Below, piece by piece: positions 26,117 to 35,968 of a stretch of DNA of 64,000 nucleotides. Within the stretch, counting starts at the first letter, position 1. Every line of letters begins with the position of its first letter. Origin of the DNA: Vibrio metoecus. Lineage in GTDB: Bacteria > Pseudomonadota > Gammaproteobacteria > Enterobacterales > Vibrionaceae. The translations under genes and the position numbers were made by a program. Under the pieces are notes generated by a model, which worked only from the letters and a program-made list of their open reading frames with translations, was not told where the DNA came from and ran no database searches. Location of the stretch: positions 620,001 to 684,000 of the forward strand of contig NZ_CP035687.1 in assembly GCF_009665255.1 (NCBI RefSeq), written 5' to 3'.

Positions 26117-26872
26117 TTAACCGAAATCCCCGTTAACGTAACCGCGAGTACGGTCGTCACGTGGGTTACTGAAGATCACTTGAGTGTCATCGTGCTCCAC
26201 CAACTCTCCCATTAGGAAGAAAGCGGTGCGGTCAGAAATACGACGTGCTTGTTGCATCGAGTGCGTCACGATAACGATGGTGTAGTTCTTCTTCAGATCT
26301 TCCATCAATTCCTCAATCTTGTGGGTCGCAATCGGGTCAAGTGCGGAAGTGGGTTCATCCATCAAAATGACATCCGGTTCCATTGCAATCGTGCGCGCAA
26401 TGCACAGACGCTGTTGTTGACCACCCGATAAACCAAACGCGTGAGACTTGAGGCGATCTTTCACTTCATCCCACAATGCAGCACCGCGCAGTGAACGTTC
26501 AACCACTTCGTCGAGATGCTTTTTGTCTTTAATCCCTTGCGCACGCAAGCCATACGCCACGTTTTCATAAATGCTCATTGGGAATGGGTTTGGCTTTTGG
26601 AAAACCATGCCAACGCGGATGCGTAGGTCTGACACATCGATATTGCCATACACATCTTGGCCATCCATGGTCAGTTTACCTGTGATAGTAACCCCTTCGA
26701 TCAGGTCATTCATACGGTTAAGGCAACGCAGCAGGGTGGATTTACCACAACCTGATGGGCCAATCAGCGCCGTCACTTGACGGGTTGGAATTGGCAGGTT
26801 GATCGATTTCAGGGCTTGGTTCTCACCGTAGAACAGATCAAGATTTTCGATATTGAATTTGGTCGTTTTCAT
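26117..26872 (-). CDS. pstB: Phosphate ABC transporter ATPase PstB
   Basis: The 251-residue ATPase of the high-affinity phosphate importer has Walker A GPSGCGKST (about 36-44), the PstB-specific FQKPNPFPMSIYENVAYGLR (about 86-105), signature LSGGQQQRLCIAR, Walker B VILMDEPTSALDP and the H-loop VTHSMQQARR. It is the last gene of pstSCAB. I start at ATG 26872 (MKTTKFN); the longer frame to 26896 would overlap pstA by little but has no ribosome site. Confidence 0.97.
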   Translation of the reverse strand: MKTTKFNIENLDLFYGENQALKSINLPIPTRQVTALIGPSGCGKSTLLRCLNRMNDLIEGVTITGKLTMDGQDVYGNIDVSDLRIRVGMVFQKPNPFPMSIYENVAYGLRAQGIKDKKHLDEVVERSLRGAALWDEVKDRLKSHAFGLSGGQQQRLCIARTIAMEPDVILMDEPTSALDPIATHKIEELMEDLKKNYTIVIVTHSMQQARRISDRTAFFLMGELVEHDDTQVIFSNPRDDRTRGYVNGDFG

Positions 26873-26900
26873 TGTGTTATCTCTAAATTCTGTCAATGAC

Positions 26901-27770
26901 TTAGTACGTCGCAGTATTGAATCGTTTGGCGATGAGTTTGGTGACCATGTTGATCAGCAGTACCACCACAATCAGCACCGTGGCGGTGCCATACGCTTGG
27001 TTCCATTCTTCAATGGTGAACAGTTCTGTGGTCAGTTTGTACAGGTGAACGGTTAGGGTACGGCCAGAATCCAGTAAAGAGTCTGGAATACGCGCCACCA
27101 TACCTGCCGTCAAAAATACCGGTGCAGATTCCCCGATAACACGACCAATACTCAGAATGACAGAAGTTAAAATCCCCGGCATTGCACTTGGCAAAATCAA
27201 CCGACGAATGGTGTAAATTTTTGAAGCTCCGACACCATAAGAACCTTCACGGTACGTTTGTGGTACCGACATTAACGCTTCTTCCGTGGTGCGGATAATG
27301 ACTGGCAGGATCAAAATACTCAGGGTCAATGCACCGGAGAGAATCGAGAAGCCTAAGCCCAAAATCGCCACGAAGAAGGTCATACCAAACAGACCGAAAA
27401 TGATCGATGGAATCCCCGCCAGTGACTCAGTACAGAAACGGATGATTTTGACTAAACGGCTGCCCACTTTGGCATATTCCGTTAAGTAAATCGCCGTCAT
27501 AATGCCGATTGGCGCAGCCACCGCAATGGATGCCACGACCATGTAGATGGTGGAAATGATCATCGGGAAAATACCGTGCTCATCACCAGTATGGGTGTAA
27601 TTATCGCTAATAAATTTCCAGTTAACGTGCTGCAAGCCGTTCGACAGGATGTACCAGATAATCCAGAACAGGAAACCCACCGTCAGTGCCGCAGAAATCC
27701 AGATAAAAGCACGCAGGATATTGTCTTTCAATACACGCGCTTGTTTGAGTTTTACGCGATCCATAGCCAT
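26901..27770 (-). CDS. pstA: Phosphate ABC transporter permease PstA
   Basis: The 289-residue permease has six helices and the ABC-permease EAA loop region (EALMSVPQTYREGSYGVGASKIYTIRRLILP, about 178-208). The start overlaps the pstC stop (TAATG), so translation is coupled. With PstC it forms the phosphate channel. Confidence 0.96.
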   Translation of the reverse strand: MAMDRVKLKQARVLKDNILRAFIWISAALTVGFLFWIIWYILSNGLQHVNWKFISDNYTHTGDEHGIFPMIISTIYMVVASIAVAAPIGIMTAIYLTEYAKVGSRLVKIIRFCTESLAGIPSIIFGLFGMTFFVAILGLGFSILSGALTLSILILPVIIRTTEEALMSVPQTYREGSYGVGASKIYTIRRLILPSAMPGILTSVILSIGRVIGESAPVFLTAGMVARIPDSLLDSGRTLTVHLYKLTTELFTIEEWNQAYGTATVLIVVVLLINMVTKLIAKRFNTATY

Positions 27771-28690
27771 TACCTCGCCTTCTCACGGTTCAAATACAAC
27801 AATGCTGCGTTCAACATCATGATAAACACCAGCAGTACCACACCGGTTGCGTAAAGCGCGTTGGCATGCACACCACTCGCGTAAGACATTTCAATCGCAA
27901 TGTTAGCAGTCAAGGTACGAGCAGAATCAAGCAGGCCTTCTGGCATCGCAGGTGCGTTACCCATCACCATGATGATCGCCATGGTTTCACCCAAAGCGCG
28001 GCCGATACCCAAGATAACGCCCGTCATGATCCCGGAACGCGCTGCAGGAACCAGCAGTTTGAAGATGGTGTAGATGCTTGAAGCACCCAGTGCGAGCGAA
28101 CCTTCTTTGTAAGCACGCGGTACCGCACGAATCGAGGTTTCAGACACGGTGATTACCGTAGGCAGAATCATCACACCCAGTACGATAATCCCAGCTAAAA
28201 TCGTGTTACCCGCAGGAACGTTAAACACGTTTTGGATCAACGGAACGATGATCACCAAACCGAAGAAGCCGTACACCACAGAAGGGATGCCAGCAAGCAG
28301 CTCAACCGCAGGACGAATGACATCGGCTACACGTTTGGGTGCCACTTCCGCAATGAAAACGGCAGTGAGTACGCCAACTGGAACACCCACAATCACGGCA
28401 CCAAAGGTGGAAACAACAGAAGCGACAATCATAGTCGCGACACCGTACAGTGCTGGTGGTAACCAGTCTTGACCAAGCACAATGCCTGTTACGCCAGCCT
28501 CTTGGAAAGCAGGAATACTTTCCCGAACAATGAAGTAGGCAATGATGCCAAGAGAAACAATGCCGATCACGGCACTGGTAAGAAACAAACCGTGAAAGAT
28601 ACGTTCTTTCCAGTCAACACGTCGTTGCTCACGCAGACTACGCATAGAGGTATTATCCATAAGCTTGTCACTATTTGTTGCGATGGTCAT
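27770..28690 (-). CDS. pstC: Phosphate ABC transporter permease PstC
   Basis: The 306-residue inner-membrane permease has six helices after a short cytoplasmic N-terminus and the EAA loop TSIRAVPRAYKEGSLALGASSIYTIFKLLVP (about 190-220). It lies 78 bases downstream of pstS, with a hairpin between them. Confidence 0.96.
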   Translation of the reverse strand: MTIATNSDKLMDNTSMRSLREQRRVDWKERIFHGLFLTSAVIGIVSLGIIAYFIVRESIPAFQEAGVTGIVLGQDWLPPALYGVATMIVASVVSTFGAVIVGVPVGVLTAVFIAEVAPKRVADVIRPAVELLAGIPSVVYGFFGLVIIVPLIQNVFNVPAGNTILAGIIVLGVMILPTVITVSETSIRAVPRAYKEGSLALGASSIYTIFKLLVPAARSGIMTGVILGIGRALGETMAIIMVMGNAPAMPEGLLDSARTLTANIAIEMSYASGVHANALYATGVVLLVFIMMLNAALLYLNREKAR

Positions 28691-28729
28691 AAAATCACCT
28701 ATCGAACTAAGGTCGATGTAAACAAAGTA

Positions 28730-28750
28730 CCCGACCCAAATTGGGTCGGG
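28730..28750 (-). promoter_or_regulatory. Intercistronic hairpin between pstS and pstC
   Basis: A perfect 9-bp stem CCCGACCCA/TGGGTCGGG with a 3-base loop lies between the genes and lacks a U tract on the minus strand. It could attenuate or stabilise the upstream mRNA so that PstS is made in excess over the membrane parts, as is usual for binding proteins. Confidence 0.6.
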
Positions 28751-28768
28751 AAAAGAGTGTAGAACGAA

Positions 28769-29590
28769 TTAATTAATTGCGATGTAGCCTTTGTCAGCGA
28801 CAATCTTCTGTGCGTCAGCAGACAGCATCCACTCTAGGAATTTTTTCGCTTCCGCAGATGGCTTATCTTGCTTGTACAGCACGAGGAATGGACGAGAGAC
28901 TTTGTAAGTACCGTTTTTCACGTTATCTACGCTCGCTTCAACGCCGTTCACAGACAATGCATGAACAGAGCTATCCACGGTACCCAGTGAAATGTAACCG
29001 ATAGAGTATGGGTTTGATGCCACCATCGTTTTCAGTGCACCGTTGCCGTTAGCCACTTGAGCACGTTGAGAAATTGCTGATACTTCTTTATCTGCAATTT
29101 TCTTTTTCAGTTCCATGATGTCTTCGAATGCACCACGAGTACCCGAAGCGGTATCACGAGTGATCGCAACGATTGGCTTGTCTTCACCACCGACTTGTTT
29201 CCAGTTGGTGATTTCACCTTTGTAGATTTCAGAAACTTGCTCAGCCGTCAGGCCTTTCACTGCATTGCTTGGGTGAACCACTACAGCGATACCGTCCAGC
29301 GCAATTTTCTCTTCAACTAGCGTTGTTTCTTTTTCAGAATCTTTCAGACTACGCGATGACATACCGATGTCCGCGCTACCATTTTTTGCGGCTTTGATAC
29401 CCGCAGAAGAACCTGGGCCTTGTACTTCAATGAAAACTTCAGGATTCATTTTTGCGTAAGTTTCAGAAAACACTTCCATCAGCGGAGTAACACTGCTTGA
29501 GCCCACTGCTGAGATTGTCTCTTTCGCCATAACTGGAGTTACTGCAAGTGCGCCCATAAGAGCGATAGCACCGATTACTGTCTTTTTCAT
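28769..29590 (-). CDS. pstS: Phosphate-binding periplasmic protein PstS
   Basis: The 273-residue precursor has a signal peptide MKKTVIGAIALMGALAVTPVMA cut before KETIS. Phosphate-ligand segments typical of this PstS class are visible: AVGSSSVTPLMEVF (about 27-40), GPGSSAGIKAA, GMSSRSLKD and TRDTASGTRGAFEDI. It captures phosphate for PstCAB. ATG 29590 is the natural start; an upstream frame to 29668 carries no signal peptide start. Phased Pho-box-like repeats lie about 70-110 bases upstream. Confidence 0.95.
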   Translation of the reverse strand: MKKTVIGAIALMGALAVTPVMAKETISAVGSSSVTPLMEVFSETYAKMNPEVFIEVQGPGSSAGIKAAKNGSADIGMSSRSLKDSEKETTLVEEKIALDGIAVVVHPSNAVKGLTAEQVSEIYKGEITNWKQVGGEDKPIVAITRDTASGTRGAFEDIMELKKKIADKEVSAISQRAQVANGNGALKTMVASNPYSIGYISLGTVDSSVHALSVNGVEASVDNVKNGTYKVSRPFLVLYKQDKPSAEAKKFLEWMLSADAQKIVADKGYIAIN

Positions 29591-29660
29591 CACAAATTTC
29601 CTATAAGTGGCTTTGTTGCCGTTGTGTTTCACTTGAACGAGGCTCACTTTAGGCTGCGAA

Positions 29661-29700
29661 TATGACAATTATGTTTCAGTTAATTGAACCCTCTATGACA
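29661..29700 (-). promoter_or_regulatory. Pho-box-like phased repeats upstream of pstS
   Basis: Read on the minus strand, TGTCATA occurs at 29700-29694 and again at 29667-29661, exactly 33 bases (three times 11) apart. The two positions between them in the 11-bp phase carry weaker matches (GTTCAAT and TGAAACA). PhoB binds 7-bp TGTCA-type repeats every 11 bp, so this is the likely PhoB site. The rest of 29591-29960 has no gene. Confidence 0.7.
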
Positions 29701-29960
29701 CCTCCCTCTTATTGTTCATAAAATCCACACACATAGCATTTTCACTCCAGTTTTTATCAGGCTTGAAACAAAAAATTAACCACGAAAATTAAATATTTCT
29801 TCTATCGACAAGCAGAGATTAAAAGCGTGATTATCGTCAACTTTTTATGGTTGTTTAAGGTTTGCAAGCGATTGCAATCTCACCGCCGATGCTTATTATC
29901 GATGGGCATTTATTTCAAATAACGATAATTATTCTTAATAATTTTTAGAAGAGGATCACC

Positions 29961-31604
29961 ATGCGCCAGTTACTCAGCGGCTTGTCTATCAAGCTGCAGG
30001 TTGTAGTACCGGTATTTTTCACTCTGTTGTTACTGATCATTGGTATTACGTTCAGTACCTCCAGCTTAAAAACCGCCTTCCACCAAGTTACCGTCTCCAC
30101 AGAACAACTCATTACCGATAAAGATAATCTCACCACCTTGATTGATAACACTTATGCGATGCGCATTAGCGCCATTTATAGTCTGTTTCGCCCCGCAGAA
30201 GTCACCGCCCTTCCTAACGTTCTTAAAGAAAAACAAACCGAAAACTTGGCGCTCTTACGCAGCCTTGCGGATAATCCCGAACTGAAAAATGAAGTCGCAG
30301 GGCTTACACAAGCCATGCAGCGTTATGTGGATTACTCGATTCAAACCATGATCCCGTTACTGAACATTCAGCATGGTGACCAAGAGAAAGACGAGCGGTT
30401 TACCACCCAGTATGAACAAGCCACCGCCGAGTATCGCAAGGTGGGCAATGACATGATTAAAGCCATCGATGTGCTATCCAATCGCTTAAATCAAGTGGCC
30501 ATGAATACCATTGATGAAAGTGAACACGAGCACGATTCGGTGATGTCTCAATCCACTTTTGCCTTAATCGGTATTTTACTGGTCGCTGCGCTAAGCAGTT
30601 GGCTACTGGCGGGCATCATTGTCACTCCGATTCGTCAGCTGCAACAAACTGTGCGTGAAGTGGCAAAAGGTAACCTACTGGTTAAAGCCCAGGAAGTGGG
30701 TAAAAACGAGATCACGTTACTGGCACGCGATGTGAATGCTACCGTGACCCAACTGCGCCAAACAGTAGAAAATCTAGTGCGCATCAGTACCGATGTGGCT
30801 TCCGCTTCAACTGAATTAGCAACCGTGATGACGCAAGCCAGTGTTAACTCCGATCAAGAAAAGCAGGAAGTTGAACAAGTGGCTTCAGCCGTCAATCAGC
30901 TGCAAAGTACCGCGCAAAGTGTGACCGACCATGCGCACAGTGCGGATGGTGCAGCCCAACAAGCGAACCAGCTTGCCTCACAAAGTTTGCGCATGTTTGA
31001 AGAGAGCAATCGCGCCACAGCCAAAATGGCCGATCAGCTTACCGAAGCTGCGCAAGTGGTCAATCAACTCAAAGATCAGTCGGAGCGTATCGGTAACGTG
31101 ACCGAAGTGATCCGCAGTATTTCAGAGCAAACCAACCTGCTCGCTTTGAATGCGGCAATTGAAGCGGCGCGCGCGGGAGAAAGTGGACGCGGCTTCGCCG
31201 TGGTGGCCGATGAAGTGCGAATGTTGGCTGCTCGTACCCAAACTTCAACGCAAGAGATCCAAACCATTATTGAAGAGCTGCAAAACCAGTCAAGCACTGC
31301 CAACAGCAGTATGCACTCAAGCTTGAGTCTACTTGAACAAAACCAAGCATTGGCGGCAAAGGTCAGCGCATCACTCACCGAAATCAATCAAGCGATCACC
31401 GCATTGGGGCAGATCAACGCTCAAGTCGCAACCGCCTCGGAAGAGCAAAGCCAAGTGACCAAAGACATCAACCGTAATCTAAGCAACATCTATGAGTTGG
31501 TTAGCCAAAATGTCACGGGGATTACCCAATCCGCCGCGGCAAGCCATGAACTTTCTGACCTCGCCGAACAGCAACACCAGCAGCTCCAGTATTTCCGCGT
31601 GTAA
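29961..31604 (+). CDS. Methyl-accepting chemotaxis protein
   Basis: The 547-residue chemoreceptor has TM1 (about 12-31), a helical periplasmic sensor (about 32-195), TM2 (about 197-218), a HAMP domain (about 219-272: VTPIRQLQQTVREVAKGNL) and a long coiled-coil signalling domain. The hairpin-tip sequence EQTNLLALNAAIEAARAGE is followed by GRGFAVVADEVR. It lacks a C-terminal CheR-docking pentapeptide (it ends YFRV). It is divergent from pstS across the Pho-box region, so a phosphate link is possible but unproven. Confidence 0.93.
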   Translation: MRQLLSGLSIKLQVVVPVFFTLLLLIIGITFSTSSLKTAFHQVTVSTEQLITDKDNLTTLIDNTYAMRISAIYSLFRPAEVTALPNVLKEKQTENLALLRSLADNPELKNEVAGLTQAMQRYVDYSIQTMIPLLNIQHGDQEKDERFTTQYEQATAEYRKVGNDMIKAIDVLSNRLNQVAMNTIDESEHEHDSVMSQSTFALIGILLVAALSSWLLAGIIVTPIRQLQQTVREVAKGNLLVKAQEVGKNEITLLARDVNATVTQLRQTVENLVRISTDVASASTELATVMTQASVNSDQEKQEVEQVASAVNQLQSTAQSVTDHAHSADGAAQQANQLASQSLRMFEESNRATAKMADQLTEAAQVVNQLKDQSERIGNVTEVIRSISEQTNLLALNAAIEAARAGESGRGFAVVADEVRMLAARTQTSTQEIQTIIEELQNQSSTANSSMHSSLSLLEQNQALAAKVSASLTEINQAITALGQINAQVATASEEQSQVTKDINRNLSNIYELVSQNVTGITQSAAASHELSDLAEQQHQQLQYFRV

Positions 31605-31628
31605 ATGACTCGGTGCTCTTTATGACAT

Positions 31629-31660
31629 AAAAAAGGTCTGGCTAAGCCAGACCTTTTTAC
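31629..31660. terminator. Bidirectional terminator between MCP gene and haem operon
   Basis: The stem AAAAAGGTCTGGCT / AGCCAGACCTTTTT sits between convergent transcription units. Confidence 0.9.
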
Positions 31661-31689
31661 TTTTCGGCGTATCCGTTGCCCACTTGGGT

Positions 31690-32253
31690 TTATTCGTCAT
31701 CCGATACCAGTAGCATCCCCATTTCATAACCGTGAATCGAGTATGCGTAAAGTTCACCATTGATTGCATCCCATACCCAAGCTTGTTCACGCTCAATACG
31801 CATGGTGTTACTCCACAGATAACCCGATAGATTGCCGACTTCAGTCACTAAGCCAGAGGCAAACGCTGTCTCATTCGCCGCAGGTGCAAAGCAGGCGTGC
31901 TCAGTCAAACTATTGAGCTCTTTGATGTTGGGCATACGCCACTGTTTTACCCCCGCAAACTGGTGCAAACGGTGACGACTGTTGGGATGGTTGATCGCTT
32001 GTACTTCTTGCAGCGCCGCTTGCCAACGCAGAGGTTGCACTTGCCCCGAGCAACGCCCTTGTGCGGCATTCCACTCTTTACCAAAGGTGCAGCGCATCCA
32101 CGTTAACCCGGTGTACAAATCTTTCACCGTTCCTTGAGTGCTGTACACGTAGCGCAAATTGGGCGCAGTGCGCGGAATATCGCTGGCGCACTCCTGCGCC
32201 ATAACGGGCAAGCTCAATATCAGCCACATTGTTGCCATTGAGAATCGTCTCAT
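31690..32253 (-). CDS. Exported DUF1566 (Lcl_C) protein
   Basis: The 187-residue product has a signal peptide (about 1-19, ending VMAQ) and one DUF1566 domain. DUF1566 features are DLYTGLTWMRC (about 45-55), QWRMPNIKELNSLTEHACF (about 103-121) and GYLWSNT. Cysteines suggest disulfides. DUF1566 is a carbohydrate-recognition-like fold of unknown role. It overlaps the lipoprotein gene by ATGA and is the last gene of the five-gene operon. Confidence 0.8.
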   Translation of the reverse strand: MRRFSMATMWLILSLPVMAQECASDIPRTAPNLRYVYSTQGTVKDLYTGLTWMRCTFGKEWNAAQGRCSGQVQPLRWQAALQEVQAINHPNSRHRLHQFAGVKQWRMPNIKELNSLTEHACFAPAANETAFASGLVTEVGNLSGYLWSNTMRIEREQAWVWDAINGELYAYSIHGYEMGMLLVSDDE

Positions 32254-33686
32254 TCCTCTACCTCCACAACATCCGCCACCATACGCACGGGAAGCACCAA
32301 GGAGGAGCCAGCATCGGCGACCTGATCTTGGTTATAGACTTCAAGTATACTTAACTCTCCCTTGTTCAAGCCTAAGTGACTGATAATTTTATAGTTCCTA
32401 ACGCCTTCACTCAAAGCGAGTGCATAATTGGTATGGCTCAGTGCCGAAGTCCACGTATGCCCAGAGTAATCTTGGTTTTGGCTCTGTTGCGGGAAATACA
32501 CCACACTCAGCGCCTGCGCGTCTTCGCCCATGTCACCAAAATCAAACAGATTGAATAGCTCAGCATTGGTGGGTAACCGCCATTGGCGAATGCCACAACG
32601 CGCGGTTTGGTTCAAGTGTTCAATGTATTGCGCAGTCGTACACAAAGCATCACCCGCACTGCGGCAAGTCGCTTCAGCTAAATCGTCAGCATAAGGACTA
32701 AAGCGACCGGGAATTTCGAGGGCGAATAACCGTTCTTTGTTGTTGGTCGACGCCGGATCTGCACTTTTCACTTCCCACACCAATCCGGTCAGTTCATCAC
32801 GCACACAAGACCACTCACTCGCACTCTCACTCAGCCGTTTCCCTGCCGCGTCTAACTTACTGAACATAAAGCCTTCTTTGCCCAATTGCGCATCACGACC
32901 GTATTCGGCATCCTGCTCAGGGTAATCACTGTTGGGGACATAACCGACTACGCCCCCTTCCTCATAAAAGGTGACCAACCCTGTGTCATTTAACGGCACT
33001 TGGCGAGGCACTCGTTTCGCCAACTGCACAACGTACTGCGTTAATTGCGCTTCATCCAAAACGTTGTGCACAATGCCCGGATCCTCTTCACCAAAGGTTT
33101 GTGCCAAGGCGGCCAGCACTTGTGGGCGCAGCTCAGGCTCGATCAGCGGCAACATTTCCAACATATTGGCTTCGAGCTGCGCCAAAGCATTGTCAGTCAG
33201 TAGGGAGCTCAAATCGCGCGCGGCCACGATGCCACGTTGCTCCAATTGCCCAACAAACAAAGTGAGTGCGTCATGCTCGGTATAACCGGCGAGCATTAAC
33301 GCGGCGAACAACGTACTCACGCCATTAATCACTCGCTCTCCGGCACGATTGAGCCCAGGAGCGGCTAACACCATGCGGGATGATGTGGGATGGGAGGAAC
33401 GAGCGGCACTGCCGCTGAATTCGGCCAAAATCGGTAGCGAGTAGAGCGATTTATCCACACTGCGCAACGTGAAGCGGCCATCGCTATCAGCTTGTGTCGT
33501 TAACTCTCCCGCATCACACGTAAAATTCTGGTTTTGGTCTAAGCAGATTTTACTGTTTAGGGCGATATTCTGTGCGACCAGAGACCCAGAGACCACATAC
33601 TCAGGTAAGCTCACGTCCGTGGTTTCCTCACCACCACAGCCCGCTAACAGCAGCGCGCTATAGATCAAAGTGTTGTGAAATTTCAT
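32250..33686 (-). CDS. DUF1566-containing lipoprotein
   Basis: The 478-residue lipoprotein has a lipobox at LLLAGC (Cys about 17), an N-terminal carboxypeptidase-regulatory-like beta domain (SKICLDQNQNFTCDAGE, about 44-60, with calcium-loop-like acidic residues) and a C-terminal DUF1566 domain (RDELTGLVWEVKS about 300; QWRLPTNAELFNLFDF about 373). No Asp follows the cysteine, so outer-membrane location is likely. It overlaps both neighbours by ATGA. It may be a surface partner of the metalloprotease or HasR; this is inference. Confidence 0.82.
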   Translation of the reverse strand: MKFHNTLIYSALLLAGCGGEETTDVSLPEYVVSGSLVAQNIALNSKICLDQNQNFTCDAGELTTQADSDGRFTLRSVDKSLYSLPILAEFSGSAARSSHPTSSRMVLAAPGLNRAGERVINGVSTLFAALMLAGYTEHDALTLFVGQLEQRGIVAARDLSSLLTDNALAQLEANMLEMLPLIEPELRPQVLAALAQTFGEEDPGIVHNVLDEAQLTQYVVQLAKRVPRQVPLNDTGLVTFYEEGGVVGYVPNSDYPEQDAEYGRDAQLGKEGFMFSKLDAAGKRLSESASEWSCVRDELTGLVWEVKSADPASTNNKERLFALEIPGRFSPYADDLAEATCRSAGDALCTTAQYIEHLNQTARCGIRQWRLPTNAELFNLFDFGDMGEDAQALSVVYFPQQSQNQDYSGHTWTSALSHTNYALALSEGVRNYKIISHLGLNKGELSILEVYNQDQVADAGSSLVLPVRMVADVVEVEE

Positions 33687-35959
33687 TGTTGATTACCTTT
33701 TTTCGCCACACGACGACGGTGAAAAACACTCAGTAACAGCAGCAATATGCCGCTCAAGGAAGTGCCGCCTGCGGTAATTTCTTCCTCTTCTAACGGTTTG
33801 TTTTGCTCTTGCGTTGCTTTATCGCAGGTATAGCGTTTAACTTGTCCTACCCCCCACAGCTGCAAGGTGCCGGTATTGCCCGCCACATTGTCGAGGATTT
33901 CCAAACGCCAGTAGCCATCTAACCGCTCACCGCGTAACACTTGTAGCGCCTTTTGGTGAGCCAATACCCAATAGTCATCCAATTGCGCAACAGGCGTCGT
34001 TTGATTATTGAGGATTTCCACCCGAGTACCCTGCGGCGAAATCAAGGTGATACGAAGATCCTGCATATTGCTGTGATTGAGTTTTAAACGCAGTGCAAAA
34101 TCATCTCCGACCGTGCGAGCTTCCCCATCCACGAAGAAATTGTAACTTTTGAAGCCAGAAGCAAGTTTGCCATCGTCACCCAACTGTGCATCACGCAGCT
34201 TTGAATCAATCGCAGTAAAGGTGTGATCCATGTTCGGAATACCAAACACGACAGGCAGCTCAGCTTGCCAAGTTTGTATGGTTAAGAAGTGGGCATATTG
34301 GTAACTAAGATCGACTTGAACCGAGGTCGCGACACCACATTCATAGTGGCTTGGTGCGGGTAATCTCCACACCACACTCGCCAGATTTTCTTGGTTAAAC
34401 GTTTGGGTTTGCCCTGCCATCACAACGGTTGCTTGGGTGGTGGCAGAACGTTCAGTCGCATTCACGTAGATGTTTTGGTTTGCCAGCGGATCAAGATATT
34501 GCTTGGCGAAAGCCACCTTAAACGGTGCTTTAAGCAAACCATGATGCTGAAGATTGCGCTGTAAGATCTGCTGATAGTCTTTTTCTGGATAAAGTGCGTT
34601 GGCAACATACAGCATGTTTTGCGCAAGATCGTGCATCAGCACTCCACGCCCGACACCGAACATCGACTCCAACACCACCGTGTTGAATTCATCAAAGGCA
34701 CCCACACCATACTGCTCCACCGATTGCTTCAAACTTTGAAACAGCGGTGTTGACCACAGTTCATCCCCCAAGTAACCCGCTTCATGTTCATGAGCACGAT
34801 AATCACCGGCTGAATAATAACGCGCGGCTAAGTTAGCCAGACTGCGAGTGGAAATGGTCGTCCCAAAATAGCCATCCCAGTTGAAAAGAGTATCAACTTC
34901 AAATGCTTTGCCCTGCTCAAATTGGTTGCGGTAACTATGCGCTCCTGCCCAATAATCGCCAAAGCCTTCGCCTAAAGCCCCCGAGTGTCCGTACGCCCAA
35001 TCTGGCACGATCTGGTAATGAATCGCGTGACCAAACTCATGCCAGATGATATCTGCATCGAGCGCGTCGGGAGATCCACCTTGTCCAAATAGGATGGCAT
35101 TCGGCCCCACATAATAAGACGAGTTATTGGCTGAGAGCGCCGCAGCATCAAACAAAATAGGTTCCTGAATTGGATAACCCAGCGACGTCAAATACTGTAT
35201 CGAGCTATCCAGATGCGCAAACGCCATGATGTGAGCAAAGCCCTCATCGGCGAATTGCGTCGCTTGTAATGACGCAATCGAATCCCAGCTCACCACGCCT
35301 TTTGCTGCTAATAAACTCACATCACTGTCGGTGTAAACCGCACTGTCAGCGGCTTTCTCTTGGATCGCTTGCGCATCAACCATCTTTACTCGCTCGTTAG
35401 CAAGATAATAGCGGCCACCCGATTGAAGCAATGACACTTGGGCTCGAACATACTGTGCGGAGTTGGGGTAGTCCTCTATCGTTAACCAAGGCGTCGCAGG
35501 AGCGGCCAAACCATCCATGGTGCGCAGATCTGGGTCAACAATCGAGACTTCAACCTTAACCAAAGTCCCCGCCGTTAATTCTGGTGGTTGAAGCGCATTT
35601 AAACGCTGTGGGGCAACCAATTCGGCGGCCACACTCGGCACGCCATTCACCAACACGGTATCGTTTAAGCTTTTAAACACCCGCGTGACGTAGCCCTGTT
35701 TGTCGGTGGACAGCACGATCGTCTTTTGCCCTTGCAGTTCACCATTTTGGGTCAAGTCAAAATTGTAGTGTGTGCCTAACAAGCTGGTTTTATGGTAACG
35801 CAGCGTGGCTTGCCCAACTTGCGGGTAATACTTTTGCACAAACGCTAATGCATCTGCGTCACTAAAAACTTTATCGCTCGTGGCAGGGTAATCCCACTGT
35901 GCTGCTAGCGTGAGAGGCGCGAAGAGGCTGGCTAACGTTAGAGTTAGTATTGATTTCAT
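33683..35959 (-). CDS. Secreted zinc metalloprotease with P-domain and GlyGly-CTERM-like tail
   Basis: The 758-residue exported protein has a signal peptide (about 1-19, ending LAAQ), a propeptide-like N-terminal region, and a gluzincin-type metalloprotease core with HEFGHAIHY (about 307-315). A downstream zinc-ligand region, GALGEGFGDYWAGA, lies about 20 residues on. A proprotein-convertase P-domain follows (about 600-715: DFALRLKLNHSNMQDLRITLISP, DGYWRLEILDNVAGNTGTL). The C-terminus TAGGTSLSGILLLLLSVFHRRR has Gly-Gly, a hydrophobic span and Arg cluster, as in GlyGly-CTERM proteins processed by rhombosortase and exported by type II secretion. It sits directly after hasR. Confidence 0.86.
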   Translation of the reverse strand: MKSILTLTLASLFAPLTLAAQWDYPATSDKVFSDADALAFVQKYYPQVGQATLRYHKTSLLGTHYNFDLTQNGELQGQKTIVLSTDKQGYVTRVFKSLNDTVLVNGVPSVAAELVAPQRLNALQPPELTAGTLVKVEVSIVDPDLRTMDGLAAPATPWLTIEDYPNSAQYVRAQVSLLQSGGRYYLANERVKMVDAQAIQEKAADSAVYTDSDVSLLAAKGVVSWDSIASLQATQFADEGFAHIMAFAHLDSSIQYLTSLGYPIQEPILFDAAALSANNSSYYVGPNAILFGQGGSPDALDADIIWHEFGHAIHYQIVPDWAYGHSGALGEGFGDYWAGAHSYRNQFEQGKAFEVDTLFNWDGYFGTTISTRSLANLAARYYSAGDYRAHEHEAGYLGDELWSTPLFQSLKQSVEQYGVGAFDEFNTVVLESMFGVGRGVLMHDLAQNMLYVANALYPEKDYQQILQRNLQHHGLLKAPFKVAFAKQYLDPLANQNIYVNATERSATTQATVVMAGQTQTFNQENLASVVWRLPAPSHYECGVATSVQVDLSYQYAHFLTIQTWQAELPVVFGIPNMDHTFTAIDSKLRDAQLGDDGKLASGFKSYNFFVDGEARTVGDDFALRLKLNHSNMQDLRITLISPQGTRVEILNNQTTPVAQLDDYWVLAHQKALQVLRGERLDGYWRLEILDNVAGNTGTLQLWGVGQVKRYTCDKATQEQNKPLEEEEITAGGTSLSGILLLLLSVFHRRRVAKKGNQQ

Positions 35960-35968
35960 CGTGAACTC

